Source: Membranipora membranacea
Lineage: Eukaryota; Bryozoa; Gymnolaemata; Cheilostomatida; Membraniporidae
Direction of reading: 5' to 3'
Assembly (NCBI GenBank): GCA_914767715.1
Contig: OU612069.1
Span: forward strand, 23,249,387-23,313,386
Length of the DNA stretch: 64,000 nt
This document shows positions 1 to 11,544 of this stretch, in pieces. The notes beneath the pieces were generated by a model. The model did not search any database, was not told where the DNA came from, and was given only the letters and a program-made list of their open reading frames with translations. Every line of letters starts with the position of its first letter. The first letter of the stretch is position 1. Made by a program: the position numbers and the translations under genes.

Positions 1-230
1 ATATCATTGATCCTTCTCTTACAATTAAGAAATGAGCTTTCTGTGAATATCTGGGTTGATTTGAAGTCATTCTTAGAGGACAGACTGCTAAAGTAAGTGA
101 CTTCATTGGGAGTTTATGGATAGACTAAATAACAGCAGAACCAAGAGACAGCTTTCTCAGTAATCTACCAAGCAGAGCTGACAGAGTCGATTCAGGTCAG
201 GTTATATTTAGCCTTAGGGACAGTTAGACA
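1..230 (+). other. 5' flank / possible 5'UTR of the CARD gene
   Basis: No coding sequence is recognised. The stretch just before the ATG at 231 contains several AG dinucleotides that could act as a splice acceptor, so the first coding exon may be joined to an untranslated exon outside the window. No convincing TATA box was seen. Confidence 0.3.
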
Positions 231-3200
231 ATGGATCAGAAACATAAGAACATCATCGAGGAGTACCGCAACTTATTGTGTAAAAACTTGATAATATCTG
301 AGGATTTCTACCGAGTCCTGGTGACACATGGGGTCTTCACTGAGGGACTTATCAAAGATGTCAAGGTGGGTAATGACCAAATTAAAGAGGCTACAGTAGG
401 ATGTGTCAATAACGTTCCTCCAATGCAGTAAAACTGGAATTCCCAGGTTTTTTGGGCTTTCAACAATCTGCTTGGAAATTCCGAAATTTGCAATGATGTG
501 CTCTTTTGGGTTCCGGTCCTTTAAAGCATTTAGAAGAAGTTGATAGACCAGCATGAATTCTGTTACGTTTCTATCAGTCATCCATTTGATGGCATTTCAG
601 TAAAGCATGTTTTAACCCAATTGTCTGCATTCCAGCTGCTCCCTTCCACCGGTCACGCCACAGGACCAGTGACCAGTGGAGGGGGAGCATCTCTGAATGC
701 AGACAAACAGACCAAACTTGGTCTACATGTCAGCGGACACCTAGTACAGTTCATTAGGACACAAATCTGAACAAAAAATTATAGTGCTGCCAAATCTCCA
801 TCTGTTCTCCATTGACAATTTTTGTTTGATCTCCAAGATATCTAATCTTGCTGCCACAAAGGAGCTGTATACTCCTTGATATTTACATGGGAAATTTTTT
901 TCTACAACCAAATATTCCATTTCCCTTTTCCTTCATGTCAGATATTACAGGGGATTCGAGCATATCAGACAGTAGCCTAGCCAGTGACAGCATCAATATA
1001 TGTGTTTGTAGATTCTTGAATTGCTCATGTAATACTATCAAGTCATCCTCAAACAGTGTCAAATTTCACTCTGTCACAGAACTTTTTATCAATATGTACT
1101 ATGGTTATAAAGCGGGTAATCAATGGCAGTGGTATTGACAGTTATTATGCTCAAGTCCCGTTGAAGGGTATTCAAACTGAAACGGATATATTTGTCAACC
1201 TTTGCTATTCAAACTCTCCACGAAACAGCAGTTGTCTCACAACACCCACATAAACATGGTCTGATAAAGGTTTTAAAAAAGAATGAGTTTTAAAAGTGCA
1301 ATCTTTGGCCTGGGGTATTGCATGAACTAGATTTCAAATAAGGCTTCCCTGCACTGTAAGCCAGAGCTTGATAGATTGAGTTGAACTCACTGAAATACGC
1401 TGTTGAATAATTCAGTCACCAAAATTGGTCATCAGATATGTATAGATTTTGGGCCTTGGACACTAGTAATGGCTGTGGTAACTGTTTTGCTGCTGAGACA
1501 TAGGATGGCAAAAATGGCCATTTTTGTAGTAATGAGTAAACTCTTAGATGGTTTGACATAACTGGATCTGGAAAAGTATAGAAAAATTTAAAACCTTTAT
1601 CATATACTATGCCTTATATACATTTCCTCCAAGTAGTTTGTAGCTTGGGATTCACAGCTTCATGATTCTTTTTGGTACTACATAGATGGGTGAGATTGAG
1701 CAATCGATAAGTTCTTGTTTTTTACTGTCAGGTGATTGGTGCAGGAATCGCTGGTTTGAGTCTCAACCAGGGAGCATTCTTTATTGATTTTCCCAGATCC
1801 TAGAACCCTAGGGTGGATCTACTTCCATAGATGTTAATACAGTTTTTATTGTCTGGTTAAAACAGAAGATTGGGCTGGTCCCAACAATGAACACACGGTG
1901 CCGTCAATGCTAACCTGAGGATGTGATATCTTTGAAGTGTTAGGTCATGACTTCCTGTAGGAAGCAGTATGTTGGCAAAACTGAAAGAGGCACTCATCGG
2001 TCCTTGACAGCGATACAAATCTGATGTATACTTGTGACTGGTGTAGCCGATTGTTAATGTAGTGTTCTGATTTGTTTTGTGTTTTAGAAAGCACCTCGAG
2101 GAGAGTCACAGTCACAGCTGTTAGATTTATTACTTACTCGCACTAACGCTGGATTCGGTAAATTCTGTGATGTGCTTGAGGTCACAGGTCACCACTTTCT
2201 CTCAGACTGTCTCAGGGAAGCAGGTAAGGAATGTGAGCTTGATTTATCAAACTAAACTAGGTGCTAAGACTGCCAAATGAGGGGGTTAGTGGTACCCTGC
2301 GATCAAAAATTGATATCAAGGTGTGACCATAGACCTAATAATTGTAAGTCTATCGGTATGACAGACCCGAGTCTAGCAACTAACATGTCAATAGTCATAT
2401 GATGGAAAAGGGCCCAACTTATGCTGTAAAACTTATTCTGGTTTTTCCTGCCTAGGCTGTAAGCTTTGTCTAACGCATTTTATAATATTTTTTATGGTAT
2501 TCGAAGGTACAAACCTGCATGATAATAAGGAACCTGAAACTTTCAATCTTTTTTTCTGTTTCCCCTAGTATTACATTATATTATTCTATTATATTGTATT
2601 GAAATTGTTGTAGAAAATGTGCAGTCTACTGATGATCTCGATATGGAGGAATTTATGAAGAAGCTTCCTTTCGTGAGCAAAGCAATAAGAAACGACCAAC
2701 AGAAAGCAGCAATACAGAAATACTTCAAAGACAAGGTTAGACTTGTTTAATCAGGCGGCGGGATCGTGAAACAGGGAGGGTCGATAGGAAAGGAAGATGC
2801 ACTTTGCATATAATTGACCAATATGACTAACCAAACGTTTTGTTGTTCAGGCTAGATATACCTATCATTCCACCCTCCTTAGTTCACCCAATTTTAAGGA
2901 TGTCCTTTATGAAGACTTTTTCAGGATCAACATCAGATGTTCCATTGTGGGATACTGTGTCAAGGACGGGAAGGACATTATTATAGTTCCAAGATCGATT
3001 TCAAATCATTAAGGAAATATTTAAGAAATTTTACAAGAATGTTTTCATTCTGTAGGGGATCGGAGGGAAAGGCTGCAAGGGAACTTTTTAATTTGATGTT
3101 GCACTCATGCGTTAATCTACCGGTTCTTAGATGACCATATAAGGGTTTATTACAGATCCATATGGAGGTGGTGAGGCAGACATGGAAGGGAGATATATCT

Positions 3201-6200
3201 ACTAAAGAGAGGCTGATGGTCGCTAGGCAGCAGCAGATAGAGCAAGTCTGGCATCACGAGGAAGAGTCTAAAGTCAAAGATAAGAGCATGCATGTAAGAT
3301 ATGGATAGCGATAGCTACTTTGATACGACTTTTGCAATATTTCCCGCCTGAATGTCAAAAAGAATATTCAGTGAGAGGCTACAATATCGGTTCACTAATC
3401 AGTTTGCGAACCTGTTGTAACATCTTGCTGTTCTTATACACAATGATTGAATATGGTAAAGTGAGATATATTATACATTTATTTATATACAGCCAAGTTT
3501 GAAGCAGGCAGCCTTCACCACAAAATTTAAATACTGTTACTATTTTCAGGACTTGCAATCAGACTACCTGAAGCTCCAAACAAGAGCAGATGATTTCAGA
3601 AGAGAAATAAAATCTCTACACAAACATATAGAGGACATGGGGAGACAGCATAAAGAAGCTCTCAGTACTCAGGTGAGTAGACGCCATCTTTGATAGGGTG
3701 AAAAACAGTCCAACACTTTACCCTGAAAATGTAAAGTATTCGCAGGTAGAAAAGTTTGCCATTTTGTAGAGGCCTTAAATATTTTAATTTAAGTCCAGCT
3801 GAAATTCGCTCACCCTCTTCTCTGAATAGACTTCTACCAAAATTAACAAAAAATTTAGTGCTGGCTAAATGAAAATCGGCTTAGGGGATGGTGAGATGCC
3901 AGGCAATTACTGCTGCAGGAGTTGTGGGTTCGAGTCCCACTGGGGGAGCTTGCAAGGTTGATTGTTCCAGCCCCCCCAGCACCCTCGGGTGTATACCTCC
4001 CCTAGCAGATATTTACTCCTCTAGGGAAGCAGAGAGTCATTGCGCTGTTTCCTGGACAATCCTACTTCATGGGTACAATTTTTTAGTATAACTAAGTAGT
4101 ATGCTGGCAGCTGCCACATTTTAATTTGTTTCGATCCTTTTTTTATTGTAATAAGCTCAAGTTATATTGGGATTCCATATGGGGGAATCTCGATAGTCTG
4201 ATATGAGGGGACTTTCGATTCTTCGATCCTTACCACATAAGCACAACCTTTATTATAAAACCTTTCTTCTGCTCACTTTAATCTCAACAGCATCGTCTCA
4301 AAGTATCTGCCTGACATGTCAACTAGCCAGTACATAAGAGATTTAACCCCTATAAGATTATTGAGACTTCATACGATGAAAACGAAGTTTTTGTTGAGAT
4401 AATTAAGCCTTTTACCCGTTCTCAAAGAGTATCCTCCAACTTACTTCAGAATGAGTTTGGCGAACTCTAATCTCGTTGTTATCCTCACATATTCACCTCA
4501 ATGAATCGGTCAATTTGCTCATAATATAAATTGACACACCAGGTATAATTAGGGTAGGCTATCGGGGTTGAATAGGTTTCCCCCACCCTGGACAGCCTAC
4601 CCAGGCTAAGGTATAAGGTATAAGAGCTCTTCTAAGCCTGTATTGTAGTCGCGCATATCGCTTGTATATACAGAACTGCCTGGGATAAACACTCCTTCCT
4701 CAGACTTTTGATTTTGACATTACAAAATAATTTTTTTGACCAATCGGCTGTCATATACACATGTAGTCAGACTTTGTGACACAATAAATCAACCAACGTA
4801 TATCACGCAGAGCACAATGTATGGAGAATTATAGTTCTAATTAATTTTCTTCACAGAAATGTTTCATGCGTTAGCGAAATTATAGTTTTACTTTGAACAA
4901 GGAGTAACAGTTGCTCCTTGCTTTGAATTACTAGCCATGCTTGTCCGGATCTTTTAGCTACAGCGTGCCATAACAACAACGGAGAATGAAAAACAAAACA
5001 GAATACACATGAAAGTGACTTATTAATTATTTTCAAACATTTGCGATCTTAAATTACAACATGAGACAAAGCATTCATGATATTGAAATTCTATGTTGAA
5101 CTATGGTTCACTTGTCAATTACGCAAATGTTGTTGGCACCGCAGGGTGTATTTCAAAGTGAATAAGCCCCAGGTGTGTTTTGTGGCACACTTTTTGAAGT
5201 ATTTCAAACTGTGTATTTAATTCAAAGTCTGTGAATGAAATTAAGTAATGTATCCAACTTACTGATCTGAGCGGAGATATTGATAAATTCCCTGACTTAC
5301 CTTTCATAATGTAATACTTTTAAATAAGGCTGTGTGGTAATAAGATATTTTTGCAAATACCTAGAAGCCAGATACTCATGTCATAGTAAGCAAGTTACAC
5401 TCTACATCAACCTACCAACCAATATTAACTTATCAATATGTCATACTTTTAAATAGGGTGTCTTTAGACTTGTTGTAATCAGATATCGTTGCAAACACCT
5501 GATATCCTCACACTCAAAATTTAGTAAGCAAGTAACACTTTGCAGATTTAAGAATATGTCATAAACCTACTTATGTTGCAACCAGCCGATAATGGTACGA
5601 ATTTTGCTACCCTCATTTTGCCGATCTCACAGTAAGAATGCTCATGAGGTTACAGTCAGTTGCCTTCAAAGCTGCATGAACAAAAGACTTTGACGAAGCC
5701 CCAAAAATATGAAATTGGAGTCCATACCTATCACCGCAATTAGCAAAATGTTTATCGGCTTCATGATGAAGTGTTTGCACTTCCTTTGCCTTGGCTGTGT
5801 GACAAGGATAAGTTCAGGGCTATTTACATTTGAACGTAACGTAACGTAACTTTATGAACGTGAAAACTGTATAGATCAAATTCAACTCAGGACCTATGAT
5901 CTGTTCTCCTTTATATAGATAAAGTTCAACATGGCGAATGATCGACATCTGAACAGAGTGAATGAGCGAGCAGAGGACGCTGGTACATACTTAGCTGACA
6001 TAGATAAGCATGTGAGAGATTTACTAGGTGAGGACTACTATGAGAGACAGGCGAGGACAGCGTACCAAATACTCGAGGAAAACTTCGCTAAAATGGTCAA
6101 AAAGCACAGGTGAGATCAGTTTTGGAAGTTGCCTCTTTTTGATTGAAATATTTAGCAGCCTTGTTGAAAATTTTAATCATACCCATTGAATAAATGCATT

Positions 6201-9200
6201 GTGCTCAGGTCAGAAAAATACTACATAAAACAATCTGTCAACTTTATTTTTTCATGAATTTAATGGTTTGTCTTCCCTTGATGCTAAGGTATTAACAAGC
6301 TCTGTATCTGAGCAAAACAATAAAAATCGATTCTCTACATTGAGCCCCAGTTTTGTGATTGGTTCTTTTTAGAGAGTTGATTGATACGACTGGGCGATTC
6401 CGAGAGGAGAGAGCCTTTTTATCCAATCAGATCTCCGGCATCACTGTGAAGGATTCTCAGCCAATAAAGCCCCACTTCCAGGAGTTTGTAGTAAAAAATG
6501 AAGACGCCAAAACTCAGCTGGAGAGCAAGATATCTGAGCTACGGAAGGTCAGCGACGAACAGCAAAAGAAGATTGATGTAAGTTATAGACTATTTTTTTT
6601 TAGAAATGGGTTCAATCCTGAATTGTAGTTGATATATTTAGCTGTGTTTGTGAGATAGATAAAGATCTTCAACATATTATTGCATCGTATTGAATAAATA
6701 CGAATTCGAATAGAAGATAGATGGATTTTAAGAGCCTATTCAAATTAAGTTGTAACTATTATGGCGGATGAATGGATGTAATCTAGATACGGGAGAGGTA
6801 TACACCCGAGGGTGCTGGGGGCTGGAACAATCAACAATGAAAGCTCCCCCAGTGGGACTCGAACCCACAACTCCTGCGGCACTAATCGCCTGGCAGTGAA
6901 TAGCAAGCGCGCTAACCGATTGCGCCATCTCACCATCCCCAAAAAAGAATGGGTCGATGGCGCTAATTAGATAGCCCGCTATTCACTACTAGGAGTTGTG
7001 TTCTCTCATCCCACAGCCCATTGATACATATTACGAATCCCTGAACCTCGATACAGAGTAAAGTTGTGGCTACACAAGCCGTATTTTTCACAGGATTGGG
7101 GCATCTGTAGCTCTGCCAGATGCATAGGATAGCTAGGTTATCTCTACCAGATGCCTCAGATGGGCTAACCAACTTGTTGGTTCTATCCGTATCCGTAGCC
7201 ATAGTACGGCCAGCTATTCCTTTGTTATTTATGAAAGAGGCGGAGCTTAATTAAACTACTAAATAGTGATTGGTTTAATTCATTCAAGTTGAACAATAGG
7301 AAGGCAAAGCAGACCCAAATTGTATTGTAATTCAAAGGAATAGGCCTAGCTATTAATAGGCGTGTGTAGCACCTTGCCCAATCCGTAGCCTTACTAAAAG
7401 TTTCCCAATCCTATGGATAGTACGGCGTGTGTAGCCAGAGCTTTATGCATACTGTTAAAATTATGGCTGACAATAATCTTATTGACTGTAATAGGAGCTA
7501 GCCTGGGTTCAGAAGAACCTGGATGAAGCTAAGCGGGATGGGGCTGCAGAGTTTGACGCAAAATATGCAAGTCTGCAAAAGGAAGTAGAGACAACTTCGC
7601 TTAAACTAAAAGCCAGAGATGAGAAGATTGAGGTAAGTCAGTTAGTCAGTCAGTCATCTGATGTGGTTTGTGGTCAAGAAGAAAAGTGAAAGTTTAGGTA
7701 CCACTATTCTAAGTGCTCAGACGGCTACATTGCGAGTAAGTGGTATTACATTATCAACGACCCTATTGGGTGGTTGATAATCTAATGCAACTAACTCGCA
7801 ATGCAGCCGCCTGAGCACTAAGACTAAGGAACCAAAATAAATTGTTTTTTTTGCAAAGCTAAGCACAATTGTGCACTGTGTTTCCGAGGCCACACAGATT
7901 CGATGAACGTAGGTCCGCATCAAGAAAGGGTTGTCTGTAAGTTCAACAGTGCCTGGTATCCGCAGGTTGATCGGAGAAGAAGTGAATATTTCTGTAAATT
8001 TAGCCTAGTTCTTTGTTTTGACCCCCTTATTTGTTCATTATGTTAATCAGTCTAGTTATGCCAAATATGGGGTAGGCCTAAACATGTTGTCAAACTATTC
8101 ACCCATATGTTGTTTGCATGCACCAAGCATCATACTTACTTACTCATAGTTCTATGTATTGAAACCTGATTGTCTCTACGAAGGCGTTCAGAAAGCATAT
8201 CGCAATGTGTAATGCGCAACTCTGAGAGTCTACAATAATTTTTTAATTGTAACATTAGGTCTCGATAATTTAATGATCAGAATAGAAAGAAAGAAGAATA
8301 GTTCGCCATTCTCCACTTGCTAGAAATATTAAAACCTCTAAGATTTTATCCCCTTCATTACTACCACCTCAGCTAGCCAACATTAGTTCTAGTTAACATT
8401 TACTTAGGTTAATTTAATCTAACACTGCAGCCAAAACCGACTACTAGATATTATTGGTCACCCCAACCAGCTTAACGAAACTCTATCAAATATTAACAGT
8501 TCTAGGGTTAATTGTAGTGTATTTTTAGAAACATTCAAATGATCAAACTATTCCTGTATTTATTATTTACATCAGAAACTTGAGGTGGACATCACCGCCA
8601 TGTTGGCTAAACTAGAAGCTTTAGAAGCACAGCTAGCTGAAGCTCGAGAGAACGAGAGGAAAGCTAGACTATTAGCCAATCAGAACATCCCGTCCAAAGC
8701 GAGAACTCCACCTAAAACTCACGCACATGCGCCTGTCGTACATCAACAAAAGTGAGTACAAAACTGGCTCTTACATTGTGTGAAGCATTGAAGAGTCATA
8801 CTAAAGTGATAATCCCTCTCCCTTGTGATATAATTCCTCTTCCCCCTGATAATTCTATTGGTTGAATAGGTATAAGGAAATGTATCAGGTTTAATTGTAC
8901 AAGACACCTGTAGAAAGTCATCTAATGGTGTTGCAATCAGTTGCAACAAGGAGTCCGTGTGGCAACAGCTGGAGTCACTATTGGAGTTGCCAACTCTAAA
9001 TCAGTGAGCTGACAACTCTTACAGCTGTCAATAAAGTTCTGTCAACAAGAGGTATTAACAGTTCGTATAACACACAAAAAATACTATCATTACTACCCTT
9101 CCCTTCCATCTAGTTAAAACACTGAGAGAGGGTATTAAGAGAAAAAATTAAATAGCTTTTCCCACCCTCTTCCCCTATCTCTATATGATACTGGGAAGGT

Positions 9201-10422
9201 AAGACCAGTAAATTTAACAGCTTTCAGGTTTATAGCACTATTTGTGTAATCTAGGATTTTCGGACATAATATGTCTCAAAGCCCTACAGAAGATAATGTC
9301 TTTGATTTATGTGTGAATGATCACAGGAAGAACGTACAAAACATAATGAGATGTGGTGCGTTATATGCAGTCACATCAAGGTCTGTGTAAGATTTCCTGT
9401 AGCTCTATATGCGCTTATCGTGTTTTTGTGATTGTCCAGTATATCCTTTGCTTTCAGTGACAACATGGTCGTGCTTGTTATAGGATTATCAGTATTTTTA
9501 TTTAGATTTTTTCGTGACCAGACAAGGAGAAATTTGTAAAATAGTTCTTGAGAGCTAAAGACCAAGATATACCCAAACTTTGTCTTATGATTTTTGTAAC
9601 CATGTTAACTAATAAAGGGAGCTCAATAACAAACTGCCAAACAATGAACAATATAGACTTGCATGAAACTTTTCAATATAAAACAAATTACATCTTTGGA
9701 ATGATGCTGTTGGATGAAGCTTGATTTTGACCAGGGATGGATTACTTATCATATAGATAGATGATCGATTATCATCATTGTGAATCATCAATATTTTATC
9801 TTTAACAGACCCATCACTTCTAGCTACAAACAGAAGCCGACAGCAACTCGATCTACAGGTGTATTCGTGATGGATAGCGGAGCGGACTCCAGCTCATCTC
9901 TGGATGCTATCAAAGGAATGGGATTCTCCTCCACAGATCCCCTACCTCCTGGTGTCAGAAGTCAAGGGTAAGATGTGCAAACCTCCCTTATCAGAAACAA
10001 TCTAATTGTCTGAGCTGCGGGCTTGATATTCATAATATTTCCAAAATACAAACAAATCGTCAATATAATGCCACAGCTTCCGATCCCCACTTTGCCTCCT
10101 GCCAGTGTTGTGTCAAACTTTTGGGTGCATCCAAAATCTTTGAAGAAGATGCCGAAGTTTGGATAGACATATTCAATTCAATTGGACCATATATCTTTGG
10201 AAATTTCTTGCACATCACTTATGACAAAGTGTTTCTCTTAAAATTGCCAAACATTTCGATCACCTCTCAGCAAGTCATCTGCATATATTATAATGACACG
10301 TCTTGTTTGTTATAAACAGGAACGTTCAGGCAGCGGTGAAACAGGCAGCCGGAGCTAACGGAACATCTAATGGTAGAGCTCCAAAATTAGCTGTCAACAG
10401 AAGTACGGCCAGGCGATACTGA
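231..10422 (+). CDS. CARD domain plus coiled-coil protein (11 exons, about 541 aa)
   Basis: Exons: 231-365, 2088-2223, 2614-2735, 3156-3293, 3550-3672, 5919-6109, 6373-6577, 7495-7632, 8576-8751, 9809-9967, 10320-10422. All are bounded by AG/GT and the phases agree from ATG to TGA. Residues about 5-92 (exons 1-2) look like a death-fold caspase recruitment domain: N-terminal helix IIEEYRNLLCKNL, then HGVFTEGLI, LLDLLLTR and FCDVLEVTGHHFLSDCLREAG, close in pattern to caspase-2/-9 and CRADD CARDs. Exons 3-9 are rich in E, K, Q and L in heptad-like order and predict long coiled coils (roughly residues 140-430). The C-terminus is Ser/Pro/Gly-rich and ends in STARRY. CARDs mediate homotypic assembly of apoptotic or inflammatory complexes, so a cytosolic scaffold role resembling the CARD9/BCL10 architecture is inferred. 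No caspase, kinase or MAGUK domain is present. Orthology is not established. Confidence 0.82.
3886..4030 (+). mobile_element. tRNA-derived SINE, internally deleted copy
   Basis: It carries a Pol III B box inside a perfect T-arm (TGTGGGTTCGAGTCCCAC) followed by a tail with GTTGATTGTTCCAGCCCC and CACCCTCGGGTGTATACCTC. The same parts occur in the inverted copy at about 6750-6945. Relative to that copy this one lacks the A-box/D-arm segment, so it is a deleted, probably inactive, SINE. It lies in intron 5 of the CARD gene. Confidence 0.7.
5318..5570. repeat. Degenerate tandem duplication (unit about 130 bp)
   Basis: Two adjacent diverged copies share the blocks ATACTTTTAAATA, CAGATA plus TTGCAAA/CACCT, and TAGTAAGCAAGT, in the same order. 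It is an intronic duplication in the CARD gene with no coding content. Confidence 0.45.
6750..6945 (-). mobile_element. tRNA-derived SINE, longer copy
   Basis: Read on the minus strand, it begins with a tRNA-like head with an A box (TGGCGCAATCGGTTAGCGCG), a long variable region and a B-box T-arm (TGTGGGTTCGAGTCCCAC). A non-tRNA body with GTTGATTGTTCCAGCCCCC and the hairpin CACCCTCGGGTG follows. The long variable arm suggests a Leu/Ser-type tRNA ancestor. It shares head and body with the copy at 3886. It lies in intron 7 of the CARD gene, antisense to it. Confidence 0.8.
7697..7833. mobile_element. Short foldback element / 137-bp near-palindrome
   Basis: Nearly the whole element is two inverted arms of about 60-65 bp around CCCTATTGGG. 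Blocks GTGCTCAG, CGGCT.CATTGCGAGT and ATTATCAAC recur inverted on the other side, and the ends GGTACC and GGAACC also pair. It looks like a MITE. No target-site duplication could be assigned. It lies in intron 8 of the CARD gene, so a transcript could fold into a long hairpin. Confidence 0.75.
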
Positions 10423-10873
10423 TTTCACTGCAGACATACCTAGGCTATTATCTTTTTGTGATCGTAGTGGCTCTGATGCCATCACAAAATATCTATCTTT
10501 GTTATGACGCTCTTGTGGGTTGGACCTGGGTAGTTAAAACTTGTTCAAGCTGGTGGGAAAATCAGCTATATTTTCTGAAACTTGAGCATTTCATAGGTTA
10601 TTTGTTGACATAAACATGGATTTTCAGAAAAGGATGAGTTGACATAAAACGGTGATAAGATTTATTGATAGCAAACTTAAACGAATACTCTTAACTTTTA
10701 GGTAGTCATATTTATCATTCTTTGCTCATTTTAGAAGGAAAAATTACCACAACACAGTTTATGTCCGTTCAGTGTATCAGTTTGCTTGTGGTTTCACATA
10801 AGAGATATTCCGTCGTCCGTCCATTTGAGTAAACTTAGCCTGTTCTATATTAGTTTTTGACCATATGAGTAGA

Positions 10874-10879
10874 AATAAA
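10874..10879 (+). terminator. AATAAA polyadenylation signal of the CARD gene
   Basis: A canonical AATAAA lies about 450 bp after the TGA at 10420-10422 and is the first good signal found in the 3' flank. The facing Ig gene on the minus strand ends at 11545, so the two genes converge. Minus-strand AATAAA candidates also occur at about 10.89 kb, so their 3'UTRs may meet or overlap. Confidence 0.45.
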
Positions 10880-10973
10880 CCTATAATTTATTATTATTAT
10901 TTCAAATCATCAAAATTGAGAGAATGAAATCAAACATCAATTTGTGATAAGGGTACTTGAAGGGTCGGTCATA

Positions 10974-11042
10974 GCCTGTCCTGACAAACTTTGTTGGTGG
11001 GGGAGAGGGAGGCTTCCGCCAAATAAGCTTGTCAAGACAGGC
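10974..11042. mobile_element. Mini foldback element, copy 1
   Basis: Arms of about 20 bp (GCCTGTCCTGACAAACTTTG and, inverted, AGCTTGTCAAGACAGGC) flank a G-rich loop. A second copy of the same design lies at 61822-61898. It sits in the intergenic 3' region between the converging CARD and Ig genes. Confidence 0.6.
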
Positions 11043-11544
11043 CAGTGACAATTCTTGAAACTGCATGAACAGTAAGAGGCAATTATTATTTATCGACTTC
11101 AAATCAAACATATCAAATCTTGTGCTCAAGAAGAACACTGTCGGTAGTTTCAGGTCTAACAAGCATGGCATGATGGGCAAATCGACTTATAAATAAAGAA
11201 TAATTAAATAGTTTTTTGAACAATTGAAGTTTTTTTTCTAGATCGGTTACATGAGGTGCTCATGGGCAGGAATAACCATTTCCCAAGCATTCATTCAATT
11301 AAATCAAACACAGGGGTTCAATCTCAGACTACGCATACAATATATACAGATAAATATACAATATGAGTTGTTAACAATATTGGCATGATGTAAAATTTGC
11401 TAGATCCTAGCCGGTTGTCTAATCCATCATTTTACCAGGAACAAATGCGGTGGTAAAACAATCGCTAACATAACAACTTTGAATAGATATTGATAATGCT
11501 AACAACTATGTTTGTAATAATAATAATAATAATCTCATAGATGT

